Assembly: GCA_031002005.1 (NCBI GenBank)
Contig: JARYHS010008074.1
Coordinates: 264,865,930 to 264,929,929 of the forward strand
Direction: 5' to 3'
Origin: Vandiemenella viatica
Lineage: Eukaryota > Arthropoda > Insecta > Orthoptera > Morabidae
Length of the DNA: 64,000 nt
Both the position numbers and the translations under genes were made by a program. The first letter of the stretch is position 1. Each line of letters begins with the position of its first letter. This document shows, piece by piece, positions 35,509 to 47,398 of the stretch. The notes under the pieces are model-generated. The model saw only the letters and a list, made by a program, of their open reading frames with translations, made no database searches and was not told the origin of the DNA.

Positions 35509-37659
35509 AAATACTCTCTTCTCTTCTGCCTTACTTCCTCCTTTTTGATGCCAAACGCCAATCCTTTGTAGGGGACAGATATTGACTACTGTGAAAATAA
35601 TTAAATACAAGGTGCTGCCTTGAGCCAGAAATAGTATTACAGTCCCCATTTTAGTAATGCCGTCGCGACAAATGCTAGAGATGAAAAGATGCAGATCGAG
35701 CTAATTTTTCTGATACAAAAATTTCGCTTCAGTGCACACGTGTCAGTAAGTTGCGCGAACTGCAAATTTCACATTTGCAACAAACAAATTTGCTTACTCT
35801 GCAGATGCGGATATGGAATGGTGGCACCTCTGGGATTAGTGTTCGCTAAATTCGTATCGAATCCTTTTACCTACAGTATATGCGTGTAGCCCAGAAATGC
35901 AGAAGTGCGGAAAAGCGCCTGCGTATGGAGGTTAGATCCTGCACAAGACGTATCCACGCAGTCAGTCCGCTCCGTGATTAATTCTGTGGAAGTCGGCACA
36001 AAGAGATAAAACCCCAAGTAATCGTTTAGCTGAATTCAATTTCCATCCATCGTCCACCCCTAGAACGGCCTTCCAAATCGCCGGCGGCTAGCCGAGTGTA
36101 AACAAGACGACCACATCTTCAAAGAATGCGCTAAGCCGGCATAAAGTCAAAAGCAAATTGAATTACATCGCTCATGGGATATAAAAGGGATCATAGCAGT
36201 AGTTTAAATGTAAATGCGAGTCGACGAAGGCTGACGTTTTTAAAAGTCGCCAGATACTACGGTCTCCAGGATCCCATCCCTTACAAGCGGTTTCCGCGTT
36301 CAAGAATTTTATTTTGATAATCCTCGAAAGTTAGTAGCAGTAAAATCTATGCAACTGAAAAAATGAAAATTTTGGGATTTGCGTAATACAAACATTCCTT
36401 TTATAGTAGAAAAGTATTTTATATTTTCCTCAACAACGTTTTGTGAATTATAGTGCGATGAAAAATTCACTCTGGTTTCGATGAAACTAACTGGTCTGAA
36501 GGTTTCAAAATCTATTTAAAGGTAGGAAAGTGCTAACATGTATTCTTTTCTGAAGAAATAATAGTATCCTCTCTCACCTTATACAATAATCTAGGTTCCA
36601 AGTAACTTGGTATTTAATATTACTTTGTGAACAACTTCCAATAGATTCTTTTTTTTTTTTAGTTTATTGGTCAATTTAAAAGCCAGATCCACTATTACAA
36701 TTTTTTTTACTATTATCCTTTGTAACCATTGCTCCAACGGTTTGAAAAGAATTATTGAATTATGTGTCCACATCATTTAAATGTTTGTTAACTAAATACT
36801 AATAAATTTTCGAAGTCCATATAAATATAATTACATTCGATAAAAGAAAACGGAAATCACAGTTATAGTTGAATTTTCCCTTGCTGATCTCATTCGATTT
36901 CACATACAATAGAGCACGGTATAATCCATATGTAGTTCTTACTATATCAAATCCCTTTTAACAGCATATTAAGGAATGACCAAACTGGATTAATAGATGG
37001 AGATTATCAAGCACTGCATTCAGGGAGGCATGAACCTAAGCCTTGTGCATGAGTAGGTGTGGTGCCGCGGGGTTTAATGAGTAGATGAAAGGTAGGTTTA
37101 TAAGACAGAAAGAGGACTTTTTGTGATATGTAGTGGCCATGGATGAAATTTTAACCGACTTCTGGATTATCGTTTAGGTACACTACCAGGGCACAGGTAT
37201 ATTTTTACTTACTGGTTAGAAGACAAAATACATAGGATCCAAGCCTAAAGATATCACGAGAGAACATAGGTAGTAATATTAGAAGATCGTGAAAAATACT
37301 ATCGATAAGGATGTACGCAACAGTACGCAACAGTATAGAAACTGACCTTGGGGAGAGTGTTTGTGCAGAAGCTTCACCATGACCGTCAACAAGTAGATCC
37401 GGTTGCGAGGTGGCTAAATTAGCATGAGAAGAAGTAGTGAGGACTTGTTCGTTGGAAACGTGTTTCGCCTTTCATCTTCTCGCAACCGTCTGAAAATACA
37501 TTTTGATAACATAACAATTTATCAGTTGAGTCTTTCCGAGCGTGTCACTGATGTAGTCGTAATGGGTTTGTCGTCGGGTGGTGTTTCGACGGCACACTCT
37601 GTTCCTGTGTTGAAGGCAGCAGAGCGAAGCAGTAGCGGAAAATGGAAATTTCGCTGACA
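35509..37659. other. sequence without recognised genes, one TATA-like site
   Basis: GATATAAAAGGG at about 36178-36189, with a CATAGCAGT stretch just downstream, resembles a TATA core promoter, but no ORF follows. ORFs at 37424-37657 (plus) and 37472-37660 (minus) have no recognised domain. The minus-strand ATG segment weakly resembles one at 43719. Confidence 0.35.
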
Positions 37660-38344
37660 TTTTTCAAGCAATTAGCTATTTCTTATCTTAAAGGTCACGG
37701 GCCACCCACACTACCCTCTTACGTCACCTAACCTCAGTGTCAGCACTATTATCACATCTATTAATAACACCAACATTAAGTTTATATAGAACATTATTAT
37801 TTATATTTACGACCATCCAACCTCAGTTAGCACTACTATCACACGGCTATAACAAGTTGATTTATAAGCAGGTGTGCCTGGAGTAGACCGAAATGGCCCG
37901 ATCGGCAACGCCCGCTTCCAGCACTTGTCGCTTATCCCATTAATTATATAATTTATTACAAAATCAATTATTTTACTTCACGTCACCCTGTCTGTTTCTT
38001 TCCATCCACCAATCTTTCTGGTGCACATCATTACCAGTCAAATAAAGAATGGACTATGCTGATAGGACTGGAAATCTTTGCATATTTTTTTTTTTAAATA
38101 AGTGATGATGTTAATTGTAGAATTACTCAAAATTTAGAGTGTCGTAAACCTGGATATGCGGTATCACCAAGATGTGAAGTGTTTTGGACTATGGCGAAAT
38201 TATAAATTAAATCAAATCACTCCAGATTATTTAGCTGTTATTAGCAAACGAACTTTCCTCGCGACAACAATACGGTCTCTCTCCAAATTGGTCTGAGGGG
38301 AAAACCATATGTTTTTAAAACAATAAGGATCCTACCTGCGTCGT

Positions 38345-38468
38345 ATGCCGGGATGCTTCCTTCAAAAAGGCCATGGCCGAAATCCTTCCCGTTCCTTGTA
38401 CCCAGTCCCATCCCGCCTCTAATGACCTTAGCCGTCGACGAGGCGTAAATCAGTAAGTAAAAAAAAAT
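38345..38468 (+). mobile_element. SINE 3' fragment (main family, second tail type), 5' truncated
   Basis: Begins in the body (ATGCCGGGATGCTTCCTTCA) and runs through CCTCTAATGACC and CGTCGACGAGGCGTAAA to an A tail (AGTAAGTAAAAAAAAA). The tRNA head is missing. One of only two copies on the plus strand. Confidence 0.85.
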
Positions 38469-39130
38469 CTGTGCTTGTATATAATAGTATAAATAAAAAC
38501 ATTATGTTTGATTTTGTTGATTTTTCACTTTGTTTACTCATCACTGAGGGCGGGAAAATTCTTTTCCAGCAGTACACACACAGTTAAAAAAATATATTTT
38601 CTTTAGAAATTTTTTCAAAAATTATTATTTTAGTAGAGGCGCGATCATCTTTAATGTTGGAGAAGACTTTTTTCCAGATGATCTTTTGAAATCATCGAGC
38701 CTTCTCCAGCCCTTTCACGTATTCGATGGCGTTATACGAATGTTACACTAATAATGTTTCAGGGTAGACCACGATAATATTTTGTCAACCATTCAACTTC
38801 GTTGGTTACGATTCGCTTACTTTTCCTGTCCGGAACTACAAGTTTCTTAGCCTAGTATTGAGATAATCCAATGCTTCGTTTTGTGAGTCCAGAGCTTACA
38901 AGGAGATAAAATTTATTATAATAGATTACATACGATAAAAAAAGGTAATGTAGTTAATCGAATGGGCAATTTCGGCCGCGTCAACTTCGGGCTCTCCTTC
39001 GTATTATAGTACAGGCATTTTAGACAATTTTAGGGCTAACCTCAAAAAAAATTAATAATAATAATGTAGGGCTGAAATTTAGCACAGACGTTCCTTAGTA
39101 CCTAAGAAATACTGAAAAGTCCCCACCTCT

Positions 39131-40083
39131 GGGTGTCCGCGTCATAGTTTTTTTCAGGTCAAAAGGGCTTTAAAAGGGATTTAGTGCCAAATCGGAATAA
39201 ACACGTTGTAACATTTAAAATCTCAGGCTTAGTAATGTTTAATTACTAAGTAATTAGGATAGGCCAGCTACTGCATAAAAGTGTTATATCGGGACTATTA
39301 TTGATTTAATGTAAAAGTGTAGTCCATTTTATCATGAAGGCAATACGAAAAACAACCCTTCTTTTCAATGTCTCTGCATTGCGGAAAAACTGTCAAAGTT
39401 AGCAGGTAAGGACCCAATGATGAAAATTGTATTACAGATTTTCAGCATTAAAATGGTATGTCGTTAATCCCTCATTAACGTATGGTTGTCGAGATACGCT
39501 TTGAAACATGCACATGTGAGTCAGCGCTGGGCCGTGAGCTCCGCCGCTCCCCTGGCATTATGGGTATGAACCTGAAAAAAATATAATATAGAGCTGAAAA
39601 TTGGCCCAGATGTTATTTCCTACCTAAGAAACATGCCTTGAAAATTCCCCATCTCTGAGGGTTCTTCATCATGGTTTTATCAGTGTAAAATTTTTAAGTG
39701 GGGCTTAAATGCCACGATCGATATAAACGTCTTGTAGCTCTTAAAATGTTAGTATAATTTCATTGCACTATAAGTAATTGAGAATGCTAATTATTGAATG
39801 ATGGCGTAGTTTGTGGCGCAATTATTGTACAGAAGTAAAAAAACCTCACATTTGATCGTAAAACAGGTACAAAAACATGACTTATTTTTTAACAAAGTCA
39901 GAATTGCTAAAAACTATCAAATTTATCAAGACCTATTATCAAAGTTGTAGAACGCAGTTTCAACATTAAAATTTTATATTTGTTATGTTTTTGTGACAAA
40001 TGGTTGGTGAGATATGCACCAAAACATTCAAAACAACGCCCAGAGCTAAGGCGCCGTTCCACTTACCCTTCCTCTTCTGTCTG
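39131..40083 (+). repeat. left inverted arm with two diverged tandem units
   Basis: Pairs in reverse complement with 42323-43437. Within it, unit 1 (about 39060-39565) and unit 2 (about 39570-40080) share ordered blocks: AATATAGAGCTGAAA-type start, CCTAAGAAA, CCCC(A)..CTCTG, a TAAAATGTTAGTATAA-type stretch, TAAGTAATT, GGTTG(T/G)(C/T)GAGATA and a CGCC/GCGC end. Confidence 0.85.
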
Positions 40084-40239
40084 CACACAACATTAGGACA
40101 AGATGCTATAACGAGATTTTAGGTGCTAATTTTAGCGATGTGAAATTAAAGAGGAGACTCCAAATTAAACAGTTATGAACATGACTATGACTCTAAAAGT
40201 GAGAGATCGCGTCGTTTATTCAACCCCACTCATGTCTTA

Positions 40240-41533
40240 TATGCAAATATTCTGTGTCATGAAAAGGACCTCACGTCTTATCTGAAATACTAGTTGGCCC
40301 TTAAACCTCCATCATTATTCTATACGTTTCACTCCATAAAAGTTCAAATTCTTCTCTTTCGGAAATTTTTCCTTCATGTGACGCTCCGAGTGACAGGTTC
40401 AGTGAAGAAACAATTGTAATTATAGACGGCGGCTATCTCCTACACGCTGTGGCGTGGCCTAGACCAGCTACTTTCGGTCAAATGTGTGATGTATATGAAT
40501 CTTTTGTGGTTAAAACGTTCTCTTCATTCGACACCATCGTTTTCGATGGAAGTGAACAGATGTTTTCGCTCACCACAACACGGTTGTCATTTCACTCCAA
40601 GTTGAGTTTCTGAAAACCTGTCATAACAAAAAACAGCTTGTCGAATTACTTGTAAACAAATTCAAGACTGCAGGTCATCTTGCCATTCAGTGTAAAGGAG
40701 ACGCGGATGCCAGCATTACATCGCTTGCACTTGAATATGACATATGATAACGTAGGTAGCGAGAGCTAGTGAAAGCAGTCATATAAATAGCCGTATAAAT
40801 GTAGTTCACCCTGGGACAAGCAATACTGCTAGCTCTTCAAGTGGCAGAAATCTACAAATCCATCACAAACATGAAAAACTCTGCACTCATCTGTAATAGA
40901 TTCACTGGATGTGATACTACGAACGCCCTTTTGAGCAAAGAAAAAAAAAAAAAAAAGGCTAAAAGTTATTGAAGGGTTCTGCAATATTGTGTGACGAAGT
41001 GAAAACATTCGTACATCCTAAAGCACAGAAATATCCGCAGGAGAGACGTTTGACTTTGCCCTCTATAACAATTTTAAATCTCAGTGTCAAAATCTGGACG
41101 AACTTCGGGTAATAAAATACAGTCGGAAGATTACAACCCAACCAGTCACTGCGTCCTTTCAACTGGCGTCCCTTCCATCAACGTCTGCAGCATGCGAGCA
41201 ATATTCTCTACGAGTATACTTACAGACTCAAGAATGGCTAGGAAATTCTTTAGATTCTGAAAATTGGGGCTAAAAATTAAAAATGGAGCTCTTGTACCAG
41301 TGACTACCCGACTTCCACCTGCTCCGGATCATCTCCTTAATTTGGTGACCTGCAATTGTAAGAACATCTGCGGAAATAGGTGTGAATGTGTGCGTTGTGG
41401 GCTGGAGTGTTCACTAATGTGTGGACATTGTTCAGGATCTGCATGCGATAATGTTGTAGCGAACGAGCGGCTGTTCCCCACAACCAAGTTGGATTCGCCA
41501 CTGATCAACCACTCCCAGATCAGTTTTCACTGA
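40240..41533 (+). pseudogene. XPG-like nuclease / CXC-domain protein of transposon origin, decayed
   Basis: Pieces of one protein follow in order on the plus strand with stops and frame changes between them. There is an ILCHEKDLTSYLKY segment (about 40252), then IIDGGYLLHAVAWPRPATFG (40419 on) running to a stop near 40613. Next comes QCKGDADASITSLALEYD (about 40690-40743) and RFTGCDTTNALLSK (about 40898-40940). The last is an 89-codon open stretch (41264-41533) with the Cys pattern CNC-KNI-CGNRCECVRCGLEC and CGHC. Acidic GDAD and GCD motifs resemble the metal-binding positions of XPG/FEN nucleases. The tail resembles tesmin/TSO1-type CXC repeats. I know this domain pairing from transposon-linked insect proteins. 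A run of 16-17 A at about 40941-40957 disrupts the frame after the GCD motif. Product and activity are inferred only. Confidence 0.7.
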
Positions 41534-42322
41534 AGATATGTGGTCGTATGATCAGAGCAATTACGTTCTGGCCTCACTTAGTGCTAGTAATGAGCAAGAA
41601 TCAGCGATACAAATGAAAACATGTAGTTGAAAGAATGGAGTGACTTTAATAACTTTGGGCACATAGAAATACTCTTGAAATAACTGAAAAATACTGCAAA
41701 AAATAGCTCTCATGAAATAAATCTCTTACTAATAAAATCCTGTCACTCGTAATATTCTTTCTAAGCCAGCAGAAGGGTATAAATGCATTAGCCTTTACCT
41801 AATAAAATCTTCATGTCGTCTGGCAACGTGGTCCATCCTGAGGCTCGACGAACAGACTCCTCGAGAGTTGTTTCAGACTGCGCTCTCGCACGTTCAAGCG
41901 GAGTGGGGGAAGTCATGTGACATTAGTTCTATTCACTTAAAACACCTTACTAAGGGCTTTCTGGGCTACTGTGGTAGGGGGACTGCTTCCCACGGGAAGT
42001 GACTTTGCCCAACCTTGAGCTCTACGTCGTTGGGTGGAATTAAATTACATGGCTGCAGCTTGGGAAAAATTATCCCGAGTAAAAACTGCAATATACTATA
42101 ACTAAAATCCCTCAATATACTACAATGTCACCAATGATGGTTCAGATGATAAGTACGATGATGAAGCTGAACTTTAAATTTTATTTGGAGATTTCAATAA
42201 AAGATGTATAATTTATAATTTTTCAAAATGTTTCGTCCTTTTCATGGTTTCTTCCTGTCAGTTTATATATAATGCCAAGAGCACAAAATCTCAGCGCACT
42301 GTTCGAAGAGATTTGAATGATT

Positions 42323-43437
42323 CAGACAGAAGAGGAAGGGTAAGTGGAACGGCGCTTTATGCTCAGCTCTGCGCGTTGTTTCGAATGTTTCGACGCATAT
42401 CTGGCCAACCGTTTGTCACAAAAACATGACGAATATAAAATTTTAATTCTGGAACTACGTTCTACAACTTTGATATTAGGTCTTGATAAATTTGAAAGTT
42501 TTTAGCAATTCTGACTTTGTTACAAAATAAGTCATGTTTTTGTACCTGTTTCACTATCAAATGTGAGGTTTTCTTATTTCTGTACAATAATTGCGCCAAA
42601 AACTACACCATCATTCAATAATTAGCCTTCTCAATTACTTCTAGTGCAATGAAATTATACTAACATTTTAAGAGCTACAAGACGTTTATACTGATCATGA
42701 CATTTAAGCCCCACTTAAAAACTTTTGCCCTGATAAAACTATGAAGATGACACATAAGAGATGGGGAATTTTCAAGGCATGTTTCTTAGGTAGAAAATAA
42801 TATCTGTCCCAATTTTCAGGTCTACATTAAATTCTTTTCAGGTTCATACCCATAATGCCCGCGGAGCGGCGCGCGGAGCTCTCTGCCCAGCGCTGACTCA
42901 CGTGAACTTGTTTCAACGCGTATCTCGACAACCACATTTTACAGATGGATGAAAGACATACCATTTTAATGCCGAAAATGTGTATTATAACTCTGATCAT
43001 AAGGTCCTCTGCCCAGCGCTGACTCACGTGAACTTGTTTCAACGCGTATCTCGACAACCACATTTTACAGATGGATGAAAGACATACCATTTTAATGCCG
43101 AAAATGTGTATTATAACTCTGATCATAAGGTCCTGACCTGCTAACTTTTGACAGTTTTTCCGCAATGCAGAGACATTAAAAAAAGAAGGTTATGTTTCAT
43201 ACTGCCTTAATGATAAAATGTGACTATGCTTTTACTTTAAAACAATAATAGTGCCGAAATGACACTTTTATGCAGTGGTTAGCCTATCCTAATTACTTAG
43301 GGTGGAATAAAACATTACTAAGCCTGAGATTTTAAATGTTACAACGTGTTTATACCGATTTGGCACTCAATCCCTTATAAAGCCCTTTTCACCTAAAAAA
43401 AAAAAAAAAAAAAAAAAATACCTATGACGCGGACACC
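42323..43437 (-). repeat. right inverted arm
   Basis: Reverse-complement partner of the left arm. It begins CAGACAGAAGAGGAAGGGTA (partner near 40064-40083) and ends CTATGACGCGGACACC (partner 39132-39147). It is longer than the left arm mainly because of an exact 126-bp duplication and a poly(A) expansion (about 43396-43418). Confidence 0.85.
42881..43132. repeat. exact 126-bp tandem duplication
   Basis: 42881-43006 and 43007-43132 are identical, starting CTCTGCCCAGCGCTGACTCA and ending ATCATAAGGTC. The period is 126 bases, a multiple of three, so a minus-strand ORF (42827-43165) simply shows its peptide twice; this ORF is not a gene. Zero differences imply a recent event, or an assembly duplication. 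Confidence 0.95.
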
Positions 43438-43680
43438 AAAAATACATGGGCCTATTACTCAATTTGTTATAATCGTGTGGTAACAGCGCTGATATTTGAG
43501 TTTACTGGACTTAAACATAAAGAATGATGTAATAAATAAACCTAATACTGGTATATTAATCTGTGCGTTAGTAGAGATGAAACTGATGTTAAGTTAAGAA
43601 GGCGGGTTGAGTGGGTGGTCTGTGACCTGCTACTGTAATATAAAAGATAGCTAATTTCTGCACCTGATCACAACTACCAC

Positions 43681-44401
43681 CATTCAGTTCAGGGATATTT
43701 TTTTTTTTCATTTTTCATTATGTCGTCAAAATGTTGTGTTTTTCAACCATATACGGCATCGAATCGGTGAAGAGTACATCAGACGACAACGATGATTGAC
43801 GTAAATCAGTTTGGTTTCCGTCAAGCGAAATGTTCAAAGTACCGTTAAAACTAAATATTCTTTTTTAAAGAACCTCGCACATTTAAAATTGAAACATACG
43901 GTGGGTCAAGTGAAACTGGCTGAGCGACATGAAATGATCGAGAACGTGGAACAACAAAACCTCGGCATCTACACAAAATGTGTGAGCAAATAACAACCAG
44001 TTGTTAACAATAAAGTGGTATTATTCGACCATCAGCTATATAGTGCTTGCGGAATGTGATATGATCGAGAAGAAGGTCGGTGGATAAGTGCCAAATACTT
44101 GGGTCAACCACCCTCCGCTTCGCATATTCCTTTTTTTTTCTCTTTTTTTTTAATGTTAAACGAAAAATATATTCTTTCGCCTTCGTCTTATCTGTTTCTA
44201 TGTATTTCGCGCAATTAAAATAAAAATGGTTTCACATTTCGTCGACGTCAGTGTTTTAATAGGCGGGATACGATTGTTGACAACTAAATGAAAAGAAATT
44301 GCCTACGGTTTTGGTAAAAGATATCAAATGACTGGATGGTTGGGATGGGAGTGAAACCTGAATCCAGGCCCGAATGTGACCGCTGACCCTTTAGCACTGT
44401 A
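43681..44401. other. sequence with a short ORF, not assigned
   Basis: A plus-strand ATG at about 43719 opens MSSKCCVFQPY and soon hits a stop. A further ORF (43811-43993) encodes a Lys-rich 60-residue stretch containing ENVEQQNLGIYTKC. They may be remnants of another exon of the neighbouring element, but I cannot support a function. Confidence 0.3.
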
Positions 44402-44541
44402 TCGAGCGTGATGGGTGAACGGTAACGGTTTGGCCTTGCATTGCGGAGGATTCGAATCCCGGTTCGGCCATCCAGATTTCCCCAAATGACTCCAGGCGAA
44501 TGCCGGGATTGTTTCGTTCAAAATTCCTTGCCCTCAGTCTT
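44402..44541 (+). mobile_element. tRNA-derived SINE (main family), decayed, no tail
   Basis: Head with an A-box-like GGTGAACGGTAACGGTTTGG and a good B box (GGATTCGAATCCCGG), then body CCAGATTTCCCC and CTCCAGGCGAATGCCGGGAT. It ends near CCCTCAGTC without the usual tail. Plus orientation. Confidence 0.85.
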
Positions 44542-47225
44542 TTTTTGCCACTAATGAACTCGACGATTGTTTTGCATATATTTCCTGATACATGTTTGGT
44601 GGTTTCTATTCTGTAGAGCTGATTTCATTGTCAAACTGACGTTGGTTTACTCAAGGATAAATTAATGTTTGTCATGTATATTTTAATTTACCTATTAAAA
44701 AGCGGGAGGTGTGTCATCTGGCATTACCACTATTACCATTTTGTTAACAAGGTCAGGAGTACATATTGAACGAGGACAATATGCATGGATGGACCGAACA
44801 ATGGACTATATATGATATGGCAAAAATCCAAGACCCACGTTAAGAGCAATAAGTAAAAACCAAGAACCCAATTTCGTAACTCTCATTATTTTACGGAGCA
44901 AAATTAAATTAATTTTGACAAATGAAAGAGGGTAAGGTTCCAGAGCAGGCTTAGAACGACAAAATTGTTTTATTATTTTATTTAAAGGAAAAAACTAGAA
45001 AAAGAGAACCTGGATTACCTCGTCATGATTCATGAGTGATTAACACAACTTAGAGAATCCCCTTGGCCAGTGGCACCTCCACCGTATTGTGATGCAGTTA
45101 TTGGCGGATGAAGTTTTACCTATTCTGCAAAGGGTCTCCCAGCGTCACAAGGGAGGGAGGTGAAGTCTAATTGCCAGATTCCTGCTGCCAGAACAAAGGA
45201 AAAGTCAAGAACGAATGCATAAAGGCCTCGCGAGCAGGCGAGTGAGGGGAGCCTTCCCTCGGTCTGATAAGAGGTGAGGAGCTCTGGGGGACGGCCACAC
45301 CAGCCAGCCAGCGGTTTAGCACCGCTGTGAAACGGGGAAATATTGTGGACGCCTAAACGGATTTTACTTCTTTTTACTTTCTGCTGGCCTGAGGGAGCTG
45401 GAGATATTCGGAATAGCAGGTAACTGTGCTGCCCCGTCTACAGAAATACTTACTGAGATTATGACAGTCATGAGAATGAGCTGTCTCTTGCAGTAATTCA
45501 TTCACCAAAGCAATGTTTCATACCAGATACAAGGTGTATTAGAGGTTTTTAAATAGCTACTAACTCATTAGATCAAATTTAACAGACTTTTGTGTAACTA
45601 TGTGCACCAGTAATTTCAAAAAACGTATGGTGTTATCTGATGTCGAAAATGTACCATAAAAGATATTTCTTCTTATTTTGATTTTGCGCTTACCAAACAT
45701 TTTGTTTAATAACAAGAAAATAAAAAAATCTTAACTCAACATCCTACGACGTTCTCCTATGGCACTACTCGTAACTGTCAAAACGGAAAGCGAATAGTTC
45801 AACAAAACTGAAAATCTTGGGCGACAAAAGGATTTCTCACTTCCACCACCTGATAAAACTTTGCTTATGGGAACAAATCGTTCAAATACTTTACGTCCAC
45901 AAAAATTACAATACAAAACACGGTTGACTGTTTTTGTTATGATGCTGGTAACAAACAAAACAGGATGTTTCAGAGGGACAATTAACATGTAAGTAATAAC
46001 TGCTACACTTACTTGTCTCACACATGAGCATAAGAACTATGATGGAGTATTTTAATAATGAGTGGAATTATCTTTCGAAAAAATAAAAATCATGGTACTT
46101 AATTAGTAATTTAAACAGACAACAGTGCATAGAACACATGTAAATCGTACTTTGCGGCTTTGTTTCAACATGAAATTCTAACAGAATTTTGTCACTATCA
46201 ATCAAAACGCTTGTATAAACATGTTTTTAGCAGCTAAGTCGATAGCTATGAGATGTAAAATGCAAATTAGCCCGTTACATTGAAAGGAACAATATGTTTA
46301 AAATTTATGGATAGTGAAGATCGCAGTTAGGAAGAAAATTAACTCATTTTAAGGAAAGGCATTCTTAAAGCTAACATAGACGGATATATCTCTAATCTTC
46401 ACTAAACAGAATTTATCAAGCTAAACTCATACACGTTTCTCTGTTCCACTTCCCAGTGCCTTCATTGAAATCCATTTTCATCAGCCGTTATTCGAAGTGA
46501 GAACTGCCAAGACTTCAAAGTGTTCTTGAAAAACTAGCTTTTAATTGTGTTTTTGTGAAAAAATTACGAGTCTGTGACAGAAACCCAACCGAAATTTTAA
46601 ATGGCTTATATTGCTGGCATAAAATGTGTACCCAGTAAAACTGTAGTTGCTTATTAACTCAAGCAGTAGTGACTTGTTGCTGCACCGGTCAATTATGAGT
46701 ATCACCTCTTGTTGATAACTACGAGTATCATTGTTTAGCAGTAGGCTTGGCCCTTTCAAGAGTCATCAAATTGTCATCTGACTAGCTACGGGTAGTTAAA
46801 CTTCTCAATAAAAGCAACAAGCTTACACGAGAATTTGTGGATAACTATAGTTTGAAATAGAACAGTCACGAAAGGTGGTAGAATATATTATATGGCGAGA
46901 CCAAAAAAAAAAAATGAAAAGTGGCAGTATGCGCCGTCCATTAGTGAGGATCAAATATTGTGACTACAAGTGTCAGGGGACAGAAGGTAACCTCTCTTCT
47001 GAGACGTTTCAAAGTAGTGTGGACACTACCAGACATGAGAAAGGATTCGTTTGGTCTTCAGCGATAGTTATGAAAATATTGGCGTGAAACGCCAGTCACG
47101 GGATCTCCCGATTGTATATGCTCCTATGAGAAGGAGACAGGAACTCAATATCCAGTGGCTGGGCAGAGAGTATCCATCAGAGGAGAGAATATGTCCAACA
47201 GATACGAAAACGGTATATAAATATA
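44542..47225. other. sequence without recognised features
   Basis: A slightly GC-richer part (45180-45370) with imperfect short repeats (CCAGCCAGCCAGCG) is the only variation. ORFs of up to 96 codons (45731-46021) have no recognised domains. Confidence 0.5.
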
Positions 47226-47398
47226 TTTTTTTTAATCTGCTTAACGTCTCTCTAACAGCGAGGTCTTTAGAGACGGGAAAGGATGGGGGGCAAGGAATGG
47301 GAAGGAATTCGGCCATGGCCTTTTGAAGGAAGCATCCCGGCATTTGTCTCGAGTGATTTGGGAAACCATCGAAAACCCAAATCTGGATGCCCGGACGG
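47226..47398 (-). mobile_element. tRNA-derived SINE (main family), head truncated
   Basis: Nearly identical to the 3838-4096 copy from the T run (47226-47233) through GGCCATGGCCTTTTGAAGGA to GGATGCCCGGACGG, then ends abruptly before the B box at 47398. Same AGACGTTAAGC-type tail end. Loss of the promoter-bearing head suggests truncation after insertion, since retroposition normally truncates the head side too. Confidence 0.9.

Larger units (their letters stand above)
37660..43680 (+). mobile_element. large inverted-repeat element with XPG-like/CXC gene remnant
   Basis: The core is a pair of about 1-kb inverted arms (39131-40083 and 42323-43437) around a 2.2-kb interior with a decayed gene on the plus strand. 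Weaker inverted similarity continues outside the core between about 37665-37760 and 43560-43675 (e.g. GGGTGGCCCGTGACCT versus GTGGGTGGTCTGTGACCT). This suggests the original arms were longer and the left arm has received about 1.2 kb, including a SINE (38345-38468). Each core arm contains two diverged tandem units of about 510 bp. The gene content suggests a DNA transposon, perhaps near the Academ superfamily, which is said to carry XPG-type nuclease genes. That assignment is inference, as no DDE transposase was seen. Confidence 0.65.

Noticed and set aside
36178..36189. TATA box candidate
   Set aside because: Motif alone without a downstream coding region in an AT-rich sequence; chance is likely.
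42827..43165. 112-codon ORF with an internal 42-residue repeat
   Set aside because: Explained by the 126-bp tandem duplication in the antisense of an inverted arm.
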